Assembly: GCA_008180335.1 (NCBI GenBank)
Contig: VTEF01000001.1
Coordinates: 124,001-188,000 of the forward strand
Length of the DNA stretch: 64,000 bases
Direction of reading: 5' to 3'
Source of the DNA: Priestia megaterium
GTDB lineage: Bacteria > Bacillota > Bacilli > Bacillales > Bacillaceae_H
Within the stretch, counting starts at the first letter, position 1; each line of letters starts with the position of its first letter. Of the stretch, positions 47,376-55,343 are shown piece by piece. The notes beneath the pieces were generated by a model. It was not told where the DNA came from, did no database searches, and was given only the letters and a program-made list of their open reading frames with translations. Position numbers and translations under genes: made by a program.

Positions 47376-47972
47376 ATGACGGTTGTAATTGGTTTAACAG
47401 GTGGGATTGCTAGTGGGAAAAGTACAGTATCTAATATGTTGAAGAAACTAGGGATTCCGGTTATAGACGCTGATCAAATTGCAAGAGAAGTCGTACAAAA
47501 AGGAAAATCAGCTTATACTGAGATCGTGAAAACGTTTGGTGACCAAATTTTACAAAAAGATTTAGAGATTGATCGCGCAGCGCTAGGAACAGTTGTGTTT
47601 CATAACGAAGAAGAACGAAAAAAATTAAACTCCATTGTTCATCCTGCTGTACGCAGAGAAATGGTAAAACAAAAAGAAGAGCAAATAAAAGCAGGCTATG
47701 ACGTTGTTGTACTTGATATCCCCTTGCTATTTGAAAGTCAATTAAGTTATTTGGTAGATAAAGTAATTGTTGTATACGTAGATGAAACGACTCAACTGCA
47801 ACGCTTACAAAAGAGGAATGAATTGTTAAAAGAAGAGGCAAATGCTCGTATTCAGTCACAACTGCCATTGATTGAAAAAGTACCATTAGCAGATGCAGTG
47901 ATTAATAATAATGGTACAGTTGAAGAAACAAAACAGCAGTTATTAAGTATCTTAGCCTTATGGGTTGAGTAA
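47376..47972 (+). CDS. coaE: Dephospho-CoA kinase
   Basis: Last step of coenzyme A synthesis. The 198 residues include the P-loop GLTGGIASGKSTVSNML, DADQIAREVVQKG, HPAVRREM, and LDIPLLFESQL. CAAAGGAGACAGAG precedes the ATG. The gene ends within the 5' arm of its terminator. Confidence 0.95.
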   Translation: MTVVIGLTGGIASGKSTVSNMLKKLGIPVIDADQIAREVVQKGKSAYTEIVKTFGDQILQKDLEIDRAALGTVVFHNEEERKKLNSIVHPAVRREMVKQKEEQIKAGYDVVVLDIPLLFESQLSYLVDKVIVVYVDETTQLQRLQKRNELLKEEANARIQSQLPLIEKVPLADAVINNNGTVEETKQQLLSILALWVE

Positions 47973-48002
47973 AAAAGAGGGAGATTTACTCCCTCTTTTT
48001 TT
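47972..48002 (+). terminator. Terminator of polA-mutM-ytaF-coaE
   Basis: AAAAAGAGGGAG / CTCCCTCTTTTT with an ATTTA-type loop, then TT. Confidence 0.9.
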
Positions 48003-48118
48003 ATGGAAACTTTTATTTAGTTGGATAAAAGCTTCGCTGGTTGAAGCTTTATTGTTTCTATTAGTATAGATGAGTTACGTGATATTAAGGTATAGAGATA
48101 CGGTGATTTATATTGAGT

Positions 48119-48129
48119 TATGTTATTTT
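48119..48129 (+). promoter_or_regulatory. Weaker CcpN-like site upstream of gapB
   Basis: TATGTTATTTT agrees with TRTGHYATAYW at 10 of 11 positions, about 50 bases before the main site. Confidence 0.35.
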
Positions 48130-48175
48130 GTGATAAAACAAAATAAAGTATATTATCCTTCATTTTTTGATTATT

Positions 48176-48186
48176 TATGTTATACT
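48176..48186 (+). promoter_or_regulatory. CcpN site over the gapB -10
   Basis: TATGTTATACT matches the CcpN consensus TRTGHYATAYW at 11 of 11 positions. It contains TATACT, which with TTCATT at 48159 (16-base spacer) is the likely gapB promoter, so repressor binding would block it. Confidence 0.65.
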
Positions 48187-48207
48187 ATTTAATATAAAAA
48201 GTTAATT

Positions 48208-48218
48208 AGTATGACATA
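48208..48218 (-). promoter_or_regulatory. Second CcpN site, inverted
   Basis: AGTATGACATA read on the minus strand is TATGTCATACT, again 11 of 11 to TRTGHYATAYW, in inverted orientation downstream of the presumed start site. Confidence 0.65.
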
Positions 48219-48237
48219 AATAGAGAGGGGAATATCC

Positions 48238-49269
48238 ATGAAAGCAAGAATTGCAATTAATGGTTTTGGGAGAATTGGCCGAATGGTTTTTAGAACAGCG
48301 ATTGAAGAGGAGAAACTAGATATTGTGGCCATTAACGCGAGCTATCCTGCTGAAACGTTAGCACATTTAATCAAATACGACTCGATTCATGGTCCTTTTA
48401 ACGGGGAGGTAAAATGTGAATCAGATGCATTAATTGTAAATGGGAAGCGAGTTCAACTATTGAACTCACGCGATCCTCTTGCGTTACCATGGAAACAATT
48501 GCAAATCGACCTTGTTATCGAAGCGACAGGAAAATTTAATTCGAGAGAAAAAGCTCAGTTACATATAGAGGCAGGAGCTAAAAAAGTTGTTCTTACTGCT
48601 CCAGGAAAACAAGAAGATGTGACGATTGTAATGGGAGTTAATGAACATGTGTTTGATGTTAATCAGCATAAGATTATTTCAAATGCTTCTTGTACGACAA
48701 ATTGTTTAGCGCCAGTTGTAAAAGTTTTAGATGAGGCATTTACCATTGAAAATGGATTAATGACAACTGTTCATGCCTATACGAACGATCAAAAAAATAT
48801 TGATAATCCTCATAAAGATTTACGTCGTGCTCGGGCATGTGGACAGTCTATTATTCCGACTACGACAGGAGCTGCGAAAGCGTTATCTTTAGTTCTGCCA
48901 CATTTAAAGGGTAAATTACATGGAATGGCACTTCGAGTGCCCACACCAAATGTATCGCTTGTCGATTTAGTTGTGGATGTACAGGAATCAGTAACTGTAG
49001 ATGACGTTAATGCAGCATTTATAAAGGCGTCGGAAGGATCGTTAAAACATATCTTAAAGTTTACAGATGAACCGCTCGTCTCAATTGATTTTAATACCAA
49101 TCCGCATTCTGCTATTATTGATGGGTTATCAACCATTGTCATGGAAAATCATAAAGTGAAAGTATTAGCTTGGTATGACAATGAGTGGGGCTATTCTCAA
49201 CGCGTAGTTGATTTAGTTAAATATATTACAGCTGAGATGATGCATAGTTCAAAAATGAAAGTAGGATAA
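48238..49269 (+). CDS. gapB: Glyceraldehyde-3-phosphate dehydrogenase, gluconeogenic GapB
   Basis: NADP-preferring GAPDH used in gluconeogenesis. The 343 residues begin KARIAINGFGRIGRMVFR and hold the catalytic SNASCTTNCLAP (Cys152). At the position where glycolytic GapA has Asp (VAVND) this protein reads AINAS, consistent with NADP use. AGAGGGGAATATCC precedes the ATG. Two perfect CcpN sites at the promoter predict repression on sugar. In B. subtilis speD is cotranscribed; here a terminator and 470 bases separate them. Confidence 0.95.
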   Translation: MKARIAINGFGRIGRMVFRTAIEEEKLDIVAINASYPAETLAHLIKYDSIHGPFNGEVKCESDALIVNGKRVQLLNSRDPLALPWKQLQIDLVIEATGKFNSREKAQLHIEAGAKKVVLTAPGKQEDVTIVMGVNEHVFDVNQHKIISNASCTTNCLAPVVKVLDEAFTIENGLMTTVHAYTNDQKNIDNPHKDLRRARACGQSIIPTTTGAAKALSLVLPHLKGKLHGMALRVPTPNVSLVDLVVDVQESVTVDDVNAAFIKASEGSLKHILKFTDEPLVSIDFNTNPHSAIIDGLSTIVMENHKVKVLAWYDNEWGYSQRVVDLVKYITAEMMHSSKMKVG

Positions 49270-49301
49270 CTATAGGTCTAAGAAGTCAATAATATTTGTT
49301 G

Positions 49302-49331
49302 AGCAGGGCAATAATTGTTGCCCTGCTTTTA
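49302..49331 (+). terminator. Terminator of gapB
   Basis: AGCAGGGCAA / TTGCCCTGCT with loop TAATTG, then TTT. Confidence 0.85.
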
Positions 49332-49370
49332 GTAATGGAGTCACGCTCTTAACAAGTAAGGAGGCTCAAT

Positions 49371-49448
49371 TTGCTATGCAGATTTTACGTTATTTTTGTT
49401 CGCTTTAAAGTTTATTTACAAAAAATATCTTTGTTTTTCATTTATTAA
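49371..49448 (+). CDS. Possible 25-aa basic hydrophobic peptide
   Basis: TTG at 49371 opens a frame for MLCRFYVIFVRFKVYLQKIS and five more residues; AAGGAGG lies 8 bases upstream, a very good ribosome binding site in a stretch otherwise without genes. The alternative ATG at 49376 gives only 10 codons. No promoter is evident. May be chance; conservation would decide. Confidence 0.25.
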   Translation: MLCRFYVIFVRFKVYLQKISLFFIY

Positions 49449-49553
49449 ATAGGGAATGAATATAAAAGCACCAATTTCATGATCCATCATGGAATAGCTA
49501 AAATAAGTAACCACATTTACTTTGTACGTTTTTTAACAAAATAAAATCACGTA

Positions 49554-49582
49554 TTGCAAAATAAACCTAAACAAAGTATACT
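49554..49582 (+). promoter_or_regulatory. speD promoter
   Basis: TTGCAA (49554-49559), 17-base spacer, TATACT (49577-49582), giving a start near 49589 and a leader of about 150 bases. Further upstream CATGATCCATCATG (about 49480) is a dyad of unknown use. Confidence 0.6.
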
Positions 49583-49588
49583 ATGTTT

Positions 49589-49738
49589 CGTGAACTTCTT
49601 GTGTACCTTTCGGTTATGTGGCTACTTAAAGGGTTAGGACCTCTTTGGACTAACTTTCCCCCGTGGTAGTTAACATGCTATATGGCGAAAGAATTTCATA
49701 TTTAACGATTAAAAATTGTTAAAGGGGGAAATATCATT
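49589..49738 (+). ncRNA. Structured leader of speD, candidate cis-regulatory RNA
   Basis: The leader can fold as CTTTCG (49607-49612) with CGAAAG (49686-49691) enclosing GTTAG (49633-49637) / CTAAC (49650-49654) and CTAC (49622-49625) / GTAG (49666-49669). A second hairpin TTTAACGATT / AATTGTTAAA (49701-49723) stands directly before the GGGGG ribosome binding site. This is neither a T-box nor any riboswitch I can name. Confidence 0.4.
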
Positions 49739-50119
49739 ATGGAAACAATGGGTCGTCATGTCATCTCAGAATTATGGGGATGCGATTTCGATAAGTTAAA
49801 TGATATGGATTATATTGAAAAAACGTTTGTTGATGCAGCTTTAAAATCAGGTGCAGAGATTCGTGAAGTAGCGTTTCATAAGTTTGCGCCTCAAGGTGTA
49901 AGTGGAGTTGTTATTATTTCAGAGTCACATTTAACAATTCACAGCTTCCCAGAGCATGGATATGCAAGTATTGATGTTTATACTTGCGGAGATCTAGATC
50001 CAACAATCGCTGCTGATTACATTGCAGATGCTCTAAATGCACAAACACGTGAAACAATTGAGCTACCACGTGGAATGGGTCCTGTTCAAGTGAAACAAAC
50101 AAAAGTGAATGCACTTTAA
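49739..50119 (+). CDS. speD: S-adenosylmethionine decarboxylase proenzyme
   Basis: Makes decarboxylated SAM for spermidine synthesis. The 126-residue proenzyme of the short bacterial class has the autocleavage site SESHLTIHS (between Glu62 and Ser63, which becomes the pyruvoyl group), [15 protein letters not shown], and starts [17 protein letters not shown] as in Bacillus. AAAGGGGG lies about 10 bases before the ATG. It has its own promoter, leader and terminator. Confidence 0.96.
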   Translation: METMGRHVISELWGCDFDKLNDMDYIEKTFVDAALKSGAEIREVAFHKFAPQGVSGVVIISESHLTIHSFPEHGYASIDVYTCGDLDPTIAADYIADALNAQTRETIELPRGMGPVQVKQTKVNAL

Positions 50120-50143
50120 TAGTGTCAGTTGATTATGGGAAAT

Positions 50144-50168
50144 TAAGAGGTGTAGATGCACCTCTTTT
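50144..50168 (+). terminator. Terminator of speD
   Basis: AAGAGGTG / CACCTCTT with a short loop, then TTT. Confidence 0.8.
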
Positions 50169-50193
50169 TATTATATAAAAAGGAGATATCAGC

Positions 50194-50577
50194 ATGGGGA
50201 TCGTACAAAAAGTAAAGGCTTTTTTTTCAAATCACTCTGAGACAAGTGATCAACATTCAGATTCTTCGTTACGCACGCATTACTATAAAGCGACAGCGAG
50301 TCAAGTGTTTAAGCAAGTAGAAGGTTTATTAAAAGAAATGAATGGAGTTGAAATATTAGCTTCATATGAAGAAAGAGGAGAAATTAGTTTTACTGTATCA
50401 AAAGGGAGAAAGGCATTTGTGGTTATCACAATTATTTCGCTACGTCCTTTTGAAACCGCTATCGACTTTTCTGCAACAACAGAATCAAAAATTATGCCAC
50501 TTGATTTTGGGTACAGCAAGGAACTTATCCGTACATTTTATAAGCACTTTGATGAAAAGCTTACGCCCCTTACATAA
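50194..50577 (+). CDS. Conserved hypothetical cytosolic protein, 127 aa
   Basis: A soluble 127-residue protein with an alpha-beta pattern, starting MGIVQKVKAFFSNHSETSDQ and holding LRTHYYKATASQVFKQVEGLL and the later FVVITIISLRPFETAIDFSATTES. I recall similar unnamed proteins between speD and nrdR in other bacilli but cannot name a domain. No signal peptide or catalytic motif. AAAGGAGATATCAGC precedes the ATG. Confidence 0.75.
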   Translation: MGIVQKVKAFFSNHSETSDQHSDSSLRTHYYKATASQVFKQVEGLLKEMNGVEILASYEERGEISFTVSKGRKAFVVITIISLRPFETAIDFSATTESKIMPLDFGYSKELIRTFYKHFDEKLTPLT

Positions 50578-50963
50578 AAAACAAATGACGCTCGGAAGAA
50601 TAATGTATTTATTAAAAAAATTGTGTTGAAGCATCATGTAAAGGATGATAAGAACAAAGTAATAGCTATAAAAAAATAATGTTTTTAGGAAATAAAAGTG
50701 GGAAATTTATCTTCCTTTACTTGTATTCATGCCTTATTTTCTATAATATGAAAAGAAAGTGAAGCTTTATTCGGTTAGAAGGGTCTATTGAGTGATCTAA
50801 TGAATGTGGCACTATTTTTAGTGAGAGAATAGTGTAAACGTTCCTTGACCTAGAATCGCAAGGTAAGCTGTTTGGTTCAATAGTGAATTTATGTAGGCAG
50901 CATTGCTGGTGTTTCATGTCTATTTTCATAAGAAGAAAAAGAAGGTTTATTGGAGTTGAGAAG
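50578..50963 (+). other. 386-base gap before nrdR
   Basis: No gene found. TATAAT at 50742-50747 with TTGTAT at 50721 (15-base spacer) may start the nrdR transcript, leaving a leader of about 210 bases. A 7-bp hairpin CACTATT/AATAGTG lies at 50810-50834. No NrdR-box pair or riboswitch was recognised. Confidence 0.35.
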
Positions 50964-51425
50964 ATGAAGTGCCCTTCCTGTAATTATAATGGAACAAGAG
51001 TATTAGACTCAAGGCCTGTTGAAGAAGGCCGTTCTATTCGCAGACGACGTGAATGTGAAAATTGTCATTATCGCTATACCACTTTCGAAAAAGTAGAAGA
51101 ACTTCCTCTTATTGTCGTAAAAAAAGATGGGGCTAGAGAGGAATTCAGCAAAGAAAAAATCCTCCGAGGATTAATCAAAGCTTGCGAAAAGCGCCAAGTG
51201 AGTTTAAAGCAATTAGAAGATACTGTCCATGATATTGAAACAGAGCTTCGCAGTCAAGGTACGTCTGAAGTGCAATCAGAGGTTGTAGGTGAAATGGTGA
51301 TGGAGCGTCTTGCTGCTATTGATGAAGTATCATATGTCCGTTTTGCATCTGTGTATCGACAGTTTAAAGATATAAATGTTTTTATTGATGAACTAAAAGA
51401 ACTCATTAAAAAAGAAAGACTATAA
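50964..51425 (+). CDS. nrdR: Transcriptional repressor NrdR
   Basis: Zinc-ribbon ATP-cone repressor of ribonucleotide reductase genes. The N-terminal ribbon [17 protein letters not shown]...[12 protein letters not shown] supplies four cysteines, followed by the ATP-cone from about residue 49. At 153 residues it is full length. GGAGTTGAGAAG precedes the ATG; the frame is open further upstream but the conserved start is clear. Its neighbours dnaB and dnaI link dNTP supply to replication. Confidence 0.95.
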   Translation: MKCPSCNYNGTRVLDSRPVEEGRSIRRRRECENCHYRYTTFEKVEELPLIVVKKDGAREEFSKEKILRGLIKACEKRQVSLKQLEDTVHDIETELRSQGTSEVQSEVVGEMVMERLAAIDEVSYVRFASVYRQFKDINVFIDELKELIKKERL

Positions 51426-51459
51426 AAGAGCTATTAAAGGAACCTTTAGGCTCTTTTTT
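51424..51459 (+). terminator. Terminator of nrdR
   Basis: AAAAGAGC / GCTCTTTT around an inner TAAAGG/CCTTTA pairing, then TT. Confidence 0.75.
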
Positions 51460-51500
51460 GTCATTTTTATTATTTCGTAAATAATAGGTAGGGAATCATT

Positions 51501-52931
51501 ATGAAGGAACAACATTGGAAAGAAATGATACCGGTCGACCGTTATGTTGTTCGGACAAACGGAGTTATACAAGACTATGACCGGAAAGTGTTAACAATGC
51601 TATATCAACCTTTAGTAGGAACGGTTTGTTTTGGCTTGTATATGACGCTTTGGAGCGAATTAGAGCAAGGCCGTCTATGGGGAAAAGAAGCGACGCATCA
51701 TCATCTCATGGCGCTCATGCAGATGAACTTAAAAGCTATTCATCAAGAAAGGTTAAAGCTTGAAGGAATTGGGTTGCTCAAAACATATGTGAAAGAAGAA
51801 GAAGATGCGCGTGTTTTCATTTATGAATTAATTCCGCCTTTGACACCTCAACAGTTTTTTAATGATGGCGTACTAAATGTTTATTTATATAATCGATTAG
51901 GAAAAACAATTTTTCAGAAAGTGAAACGCTATTTTTCAGATCCTGCTTTGAATAGCCATGAATTTAAAGAAGTCACAAGGTCTTTTAATGAAGTGTACAA
52001 ATCTGTACAGGCAACAGAGCTAGCCCCAAGCTTGCAAGGAGAAAATCAAGAAGCATTTTTAGCTGATAAAGGTTTTGACTATGTCAACCCTGCTCAACGC
52101 GCACAGTTTTTAGTAGAAGACGCTGCTTTTAATTTTGACTTATTTCTTGCTGGCTTAACGGATTCAATGATTTCCAAGAAGTCCATTACAACAAAAGTAA
52201 AGCAAGCAATTCAAAAATTAGCATTTTTATATGGGATTGACCCTTTGCAGATGAAAAATGTTGTACTTGACTCATTAAATGAATATGATCAAGTTGACAT
52301 TGAATTATTGCGTAAAGCAGCACGTAATTTTTATCAGTTAGAACATGGAGAAGCGCTTCCTAATTTAAGTGAACAAGTGCAGCCGCCGCTACTACGTACG
52401 ATGCAAGATAAAAAGCCAAGTTCACAGGAAGAACAGCTTATGCAGCAATTAGAAGTCACATCGCCTAAGCAGCTATTGATGGATTTATCAGGGGGAGCGA
52501 AGCCGCCACAAGCTGATTTAAAGATGATTGAAGATGTGATGTTTAATCAAAATCTGTCTCCAGGCGTTGTGAATGTACTCATTTATTATGTTATGCTTCG
52601 TACGGATATGAAGCTATCAAAAGCATATGTGGACAAAATTGCAGGCCATTGGGCCCGTAAAAATATTCAAACCGTTCAAGAAGCGATGCACCTTGCAAAA
52701 AGTGAACACAAAGAATATCAAAACTGGGCAGAAACGAAGCAATCATCGACAGGAAAGAAACGAAAAGTCGTGCGTAAAGAGATGGTGCCTGATTGGCTGA
52801 ATGACGCGGGAGATGCACAAAAAGAAGAAGAAAAGGTACAATCAGAAAGTGACTTTGAAGAAGAAAAGAAGAAATTAGAAGAAGAATTAAAACAGTTAGA
52901 TCAGGAACTAAAGCAACATCGTAAGGAATAA
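51501..52931 (+). CDS. dnaB: Replication initiation and membrane attachment protein DnaB
   Basis: Firmicute DnaB (not the helicase), loading factor that works with DnaD and DnaI at oriC. The 476 residues contain the DDBH-type repeats: an N-terminal winged-helix domain (PVDRYVVRTNGVIQDYDRKVLTMLYQPLVG) and the DnaB/DnaD C-terminal helical domain (MEDVMFNQNLSPGVVNVLIYYVM-like, about 350-420). A charged tail ends in EEEKKKLEEELKQL. Followed after 31 bases by dnaI. Confidence 0.93.
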   Translation: MKEQHWKEMIPVDRYVVRTNGVIQDYDRKVLTMLYQPLVGTVCFGLYMTLWSELEQGRLWGKEATHHHLMALMQMNLKAIHQERLKLEGIGLLKTYVKEEEDARVFIYELIPPLTPQQFFNDGVLNVYLYNRLGKTIFQKVKRYFSDPALNSHEFKEVTRSFNEVYKSVQATELAPSLQGENQEAFLADKGFDYVNPAQRAQFLVEDAAFNFDLFLAGLTDSMISKKSITTKVKQAIQKLAFLYGIDPLQMKNVVLDSLNEYDQVDIELLRKAARNFYQLEHGEALPNLSEQVQPPLLRTMQDKKPSSQEEQLMQQLEVTSPKQLLMDLSGGAKPPQADLKMIEDVMFNQNLSPGVVNVLIYYVMLRTDMKLSKAYVDKIAGHWARKNIQTVQEAMHLAKSEHKEYQNWAETKQSSTGKKRKVVRKEMVPDWLNDAGDAQKEEEKVQSESDFEEEKKKLEEELKQLDQELKQHRKE

Positions 52932-52962
52932 GTTAGATTCCCAGTGAGCGTGAGGTGAGATA

Positions 52963-53895
52963 ATGAAGCCAATTAATGATTCGCTAAATCAATTAGTCAA
53001 TAAAAAAGAATTTAAAGAACGTCTTGAAACGTTAAAAAAAGAGGTGTTTTCAGATCGAGATGTTCAGCTGTTTTTACAAGAAAAACGCCATGAGCTAGAT
53101 GAGCAAATGGTTGAGCGTGGCCTAATGAAAATGTATGAATTTAAAGGACAAAGCAAACGATGCGAACAATGTCCATCTTTGCTAAGTTGTATGAACATGG
53201 TCAAGGGTTATCAGCCGCGCCTTATAGTAGATGGACGCAATATAGATATTCAATATGAACGATGTCCAAGAAAAATAAAAGAAGATGAGCGTAAGGAGCA
53301 AGAGTCTTTTATTCAGTGCTTGTATGTTCCAAAAGAAATTTTGCAAGCGTCCATGTCAGATATTGAAGTTGAGCAAGGAAGATTCAAAGCCATTAAGCTA
53401 GTGAAAGATTTTGTTCGGGAGTATGAGCCGAATAAAAAGATGAAAGCTTTGTATTTGCATGGATCATTTGGAGTTGGTAAAACCTATTTTCTTGGAGCAA
53501 TTGCTAATGCATTAGCAGAAAAAAAAGTGAAATCAACAATTGTGTATATTCCAGAGTTTTTACGTGAACTGAAAGGATCATTTCAAGATCAAACGTTTAA
53601 CGAAAAAATTGAGTATGTAAAAAAAATACCTGTGTTAATGTTAGACGATATTGGTGCAGAATCCGTCACAAGCTGGATGCGCGATGATGTGCTTGGCACA
53701 ATTTTGCAATTTCGCATGCTTGAAAATTTACCGACATTTTTTACATCCAACTTAAACTTTGAGCAGCTGCAGCATCATTTAACTTATACGCAAAGAGGCG
53801 AGCAAGAAGAGTTAAAAGCCGCTCGATTGATGGAGAGAATTAAAGCATTAGCGATGCCAGTTGAAATGACTGGAGAAAATAAACGCAGCAAATGA
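52963..53895 (+). CDS. dnaI: Primosomal protein DnaI, helicase loader
   Basis: AAA+ ATPase that loads the replicative helicase. N-terminal zinc-binding domain with Cys67, Cys70, Cys76 and Cys101, then the ATPase domain with Walker A GSFGVGKT (167-174) and Walker B VLMLDDIGAE, and a sensor region TSNLNFEQL. Length 310 matches B. subtilis DnaI. GTGAGGTGAGATA precedes the ATG. Same operon as dnaB. Confidence 0.95.
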   Translation: MKPINDSLNQLVNKKEFKERLETLKKEVFSDRDVQLFLQEKRHELDEQMVERGLMKMYEFKGQSKRCEQCPSLLSCMNMVKGYQPRLIVDGRNIDIQYERCPRKIKEDERKEQESFIQCLYVPKEILQASMSDIEVEQGRFKAIKLVKDFVREYEPNKKMKALYLHGSFGVGKTYFLGAIANALAEKKVKSTIVYIPEFLRELKGSFQDQTFNEKIEYVKKIPVLMLDDIGAESVTSWMRDDVLGTILQFRMLENLPTFFTSNLNFEQLQHHLTYTQRGEQEELKAARLMERIKALAMPVEMTGENKRSK

Positions 53896-53938
53896 GCAGT
53901 CGTTTTACATTTCATGTAACGACTTGCTCATTTTTTTT
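53891..53938 (+). terminator. Terminator of dnaB-dnaI
   Basis: AATGAGCA...TCGTT paired with AACGA...TGCTCATT, then a run of T. The stop of dnaI lies in the 5' arm. Confidence 0.85.
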
Positions 53939-53990
53939 CATGTTCCCCCATATACATAAATAAAGCGTGTCCAAAGGGGGGCTATAATTA

Positions 53991-54854
53991 GTGAAGATTT
54001 TCTTTAAGTATGCAGAAGATGCAATGGTTGTATACCAATCGTTATGCGCGAAACGAAGCGCTTTATCATATGCTCCGCAATGTTTTAAACTTGTGAACAG
54101 TCAGCTTTTGGTCATTGATGTGACATATAGTCGAGATGAAGTCGTACATGATATGGTGATTCCGGTATTAACACAGTTCATTTTGAAGTATAAAGAGCAG
54201 CATCTGCTTACAAGGATGTTGAAAGAACAATTTTTTTATTCAGATGAAGAGGAGCAACAGCAAATAATTGAATTGGTTCACGCACTCATGGGAGGAGAGA
54301 AAGCGGAAATTCCGCAGAAGACATTTACACTTCCAAGAGATTTATTAATTACAGAGGCGCTTCAGGACTTTTTAGTACACAATGTAACTTTCACGTTGGA
54401 ATCGTTTTTACAATTCCGTTTAAAAGAATACCATCAACGTCTCCAATACTATTTAGAGCTTTCAATAGATGAATACAAGTTAGAACAAGACTATCAGATG
54501 TTTATTCATCAGCTCCGTCAAATTGTAGACTTTGACAGCAATAAGATGTCTGAAGTATACGTGGTCCACGAACAGGCAAATGTATTTCGTCTCTATAATC
54601 ATCAACTTTGTCAAGTCAGCACGGAGGAGCGCGCCGTATTAGCCCAGCAATTTGTTTCTCAATATGAGTCGTTATACATAGACACTACCATTATAGCGCC
54701 TCTAATTGCATTGTCTCCTAAAAAAATCTATCTTTATACGGATGATGGATCTCACCATGATTTTATTTACACAATTCAAAATATCTTTCAAGAAAATGTA
54801 ATTCTCTGTGATAAAAAAGAAGCAACTTTTACAAAAACGGAGAATATCACATGA
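53991..54854 (+). CDS. ytxC: Putative sporulation protein YtxC
   Basis: A 287-residue soluble protein matching YtxC by sequence pattern and by position between dnaI and thrS. It has a helical middle (NVTFTLESFLQFRLKEYHQRLQYYLELSIDEYKLEQDYQMFIHQL) typical of the family. It is annotated as a sporulation protein on the basis of distribution; no biochemical role is known. GTG start with AAAGGGGGG upstream. Confidence 0.82.
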   Translation: MKIFFKYAEDAMVVYQSLCAKRSALSYAPQCFKLVNSQLLVIDVTYSRDEVVHDMVIPVLTQFILKYKEQHLLTRMLKEQFFYSDEEEQQQIIELVHALMGGEKAEIPQKTFTLPRDLLITEALQDFLVHNVTFTLESFLQFRLKEYHQRLQYYLELSIDEYKLEQDYQMFIHQLRQIVDFDSNKMSEVYVVHEQANVFRLYNHQLCQVSTEERAVLAQQFVSQYESLYIDTTIIAPLIALSPKKIYLYTDDGSHHDFIYTIQNIFQENVILCDKKEATFTKTENIT

Positions 54855-54870
54855 GAGGTTGATTTCTATT

Positions 54871-54900
54871 TTGAAAATGAATATAATGAATTCATATTAT
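54871..54900 (+). promoter_or_regulatory. thrS promoter
   Basis: TTGAAA (54871-54876), 18-base spacer, TATTAT (54895-54900). Confidence 0.5.
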
Positions 54901-54906
54901 GAAAAT

Positions 54907-55187
54907 TACAATAGGTCACAAGTTATGATGAGGACATGGGTATATTTTTACGGTTTATAGAGAGGGAATCCTTGGCTGAAAGTTTCCTAACACGAATTAT
55001 ATGCTTACCACCTCTAAACTTCAGTAGTAAACAAGTGAATCCCTCACTTTAGTAATTACTGCCGGTTTTTCCGTTATCAAACCTCGAGCTGTTCAAGCGT
55101 TTTGGATTGGATAAAAACGTTGAACAGGAACAAGGGTGGTACCACGTGTATACACAACTCGTCCCTTATTAGGGGACGGGTTTTTTT
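54907..55187 (+). promoter_or_regulatory. T-box leader of thrS (threonine)
   Basis: The T-box sequence AACAAGGGTGGTACCACG lies at 55129-55146, followed by the terminator (CGTCCC/GGGACG, 55160-55187, ending TTTTTTT). In Stem I the specifier position reads ACC (55007-55009), a threonine codon. A further hairpin GTTCA...TGAAC lies at 55091-55126. Uncharged tRNA-Thr would favour the antiterminator. Confidence 0.93.
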
Positions 55188-55343
55188 GTTTGTCTAGTAA
55201 ACAGAATGTCTTCATTTTATCAAGCTGTAGATATCGTTGGATAGATGATGGAACAGTGGACATAACAATCGGGCCGGTTATTAAAAGTGGAAACATTTCC
55301 CTTCATTAATAGTTAAGTACATGATAATAAGGAGTTGAAGAAA

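Noticed and set aside
50366-50629. 87-codon plus-strand frame overlapping the 127-aa gene
   Set aside because: Shifted frame inside a gene with a good ribosome binding site and better protein-like composition.
50741-50929. 62-codon minus-strand frame before nrdR
   Set aside because: No ribosome binding site; it overlaps the likely nrdR promoter and leader.
55093-55296. 67-codon minus-strand frame in the thrS leader
   Set aside because: It is the complement of the T-box and terminator.
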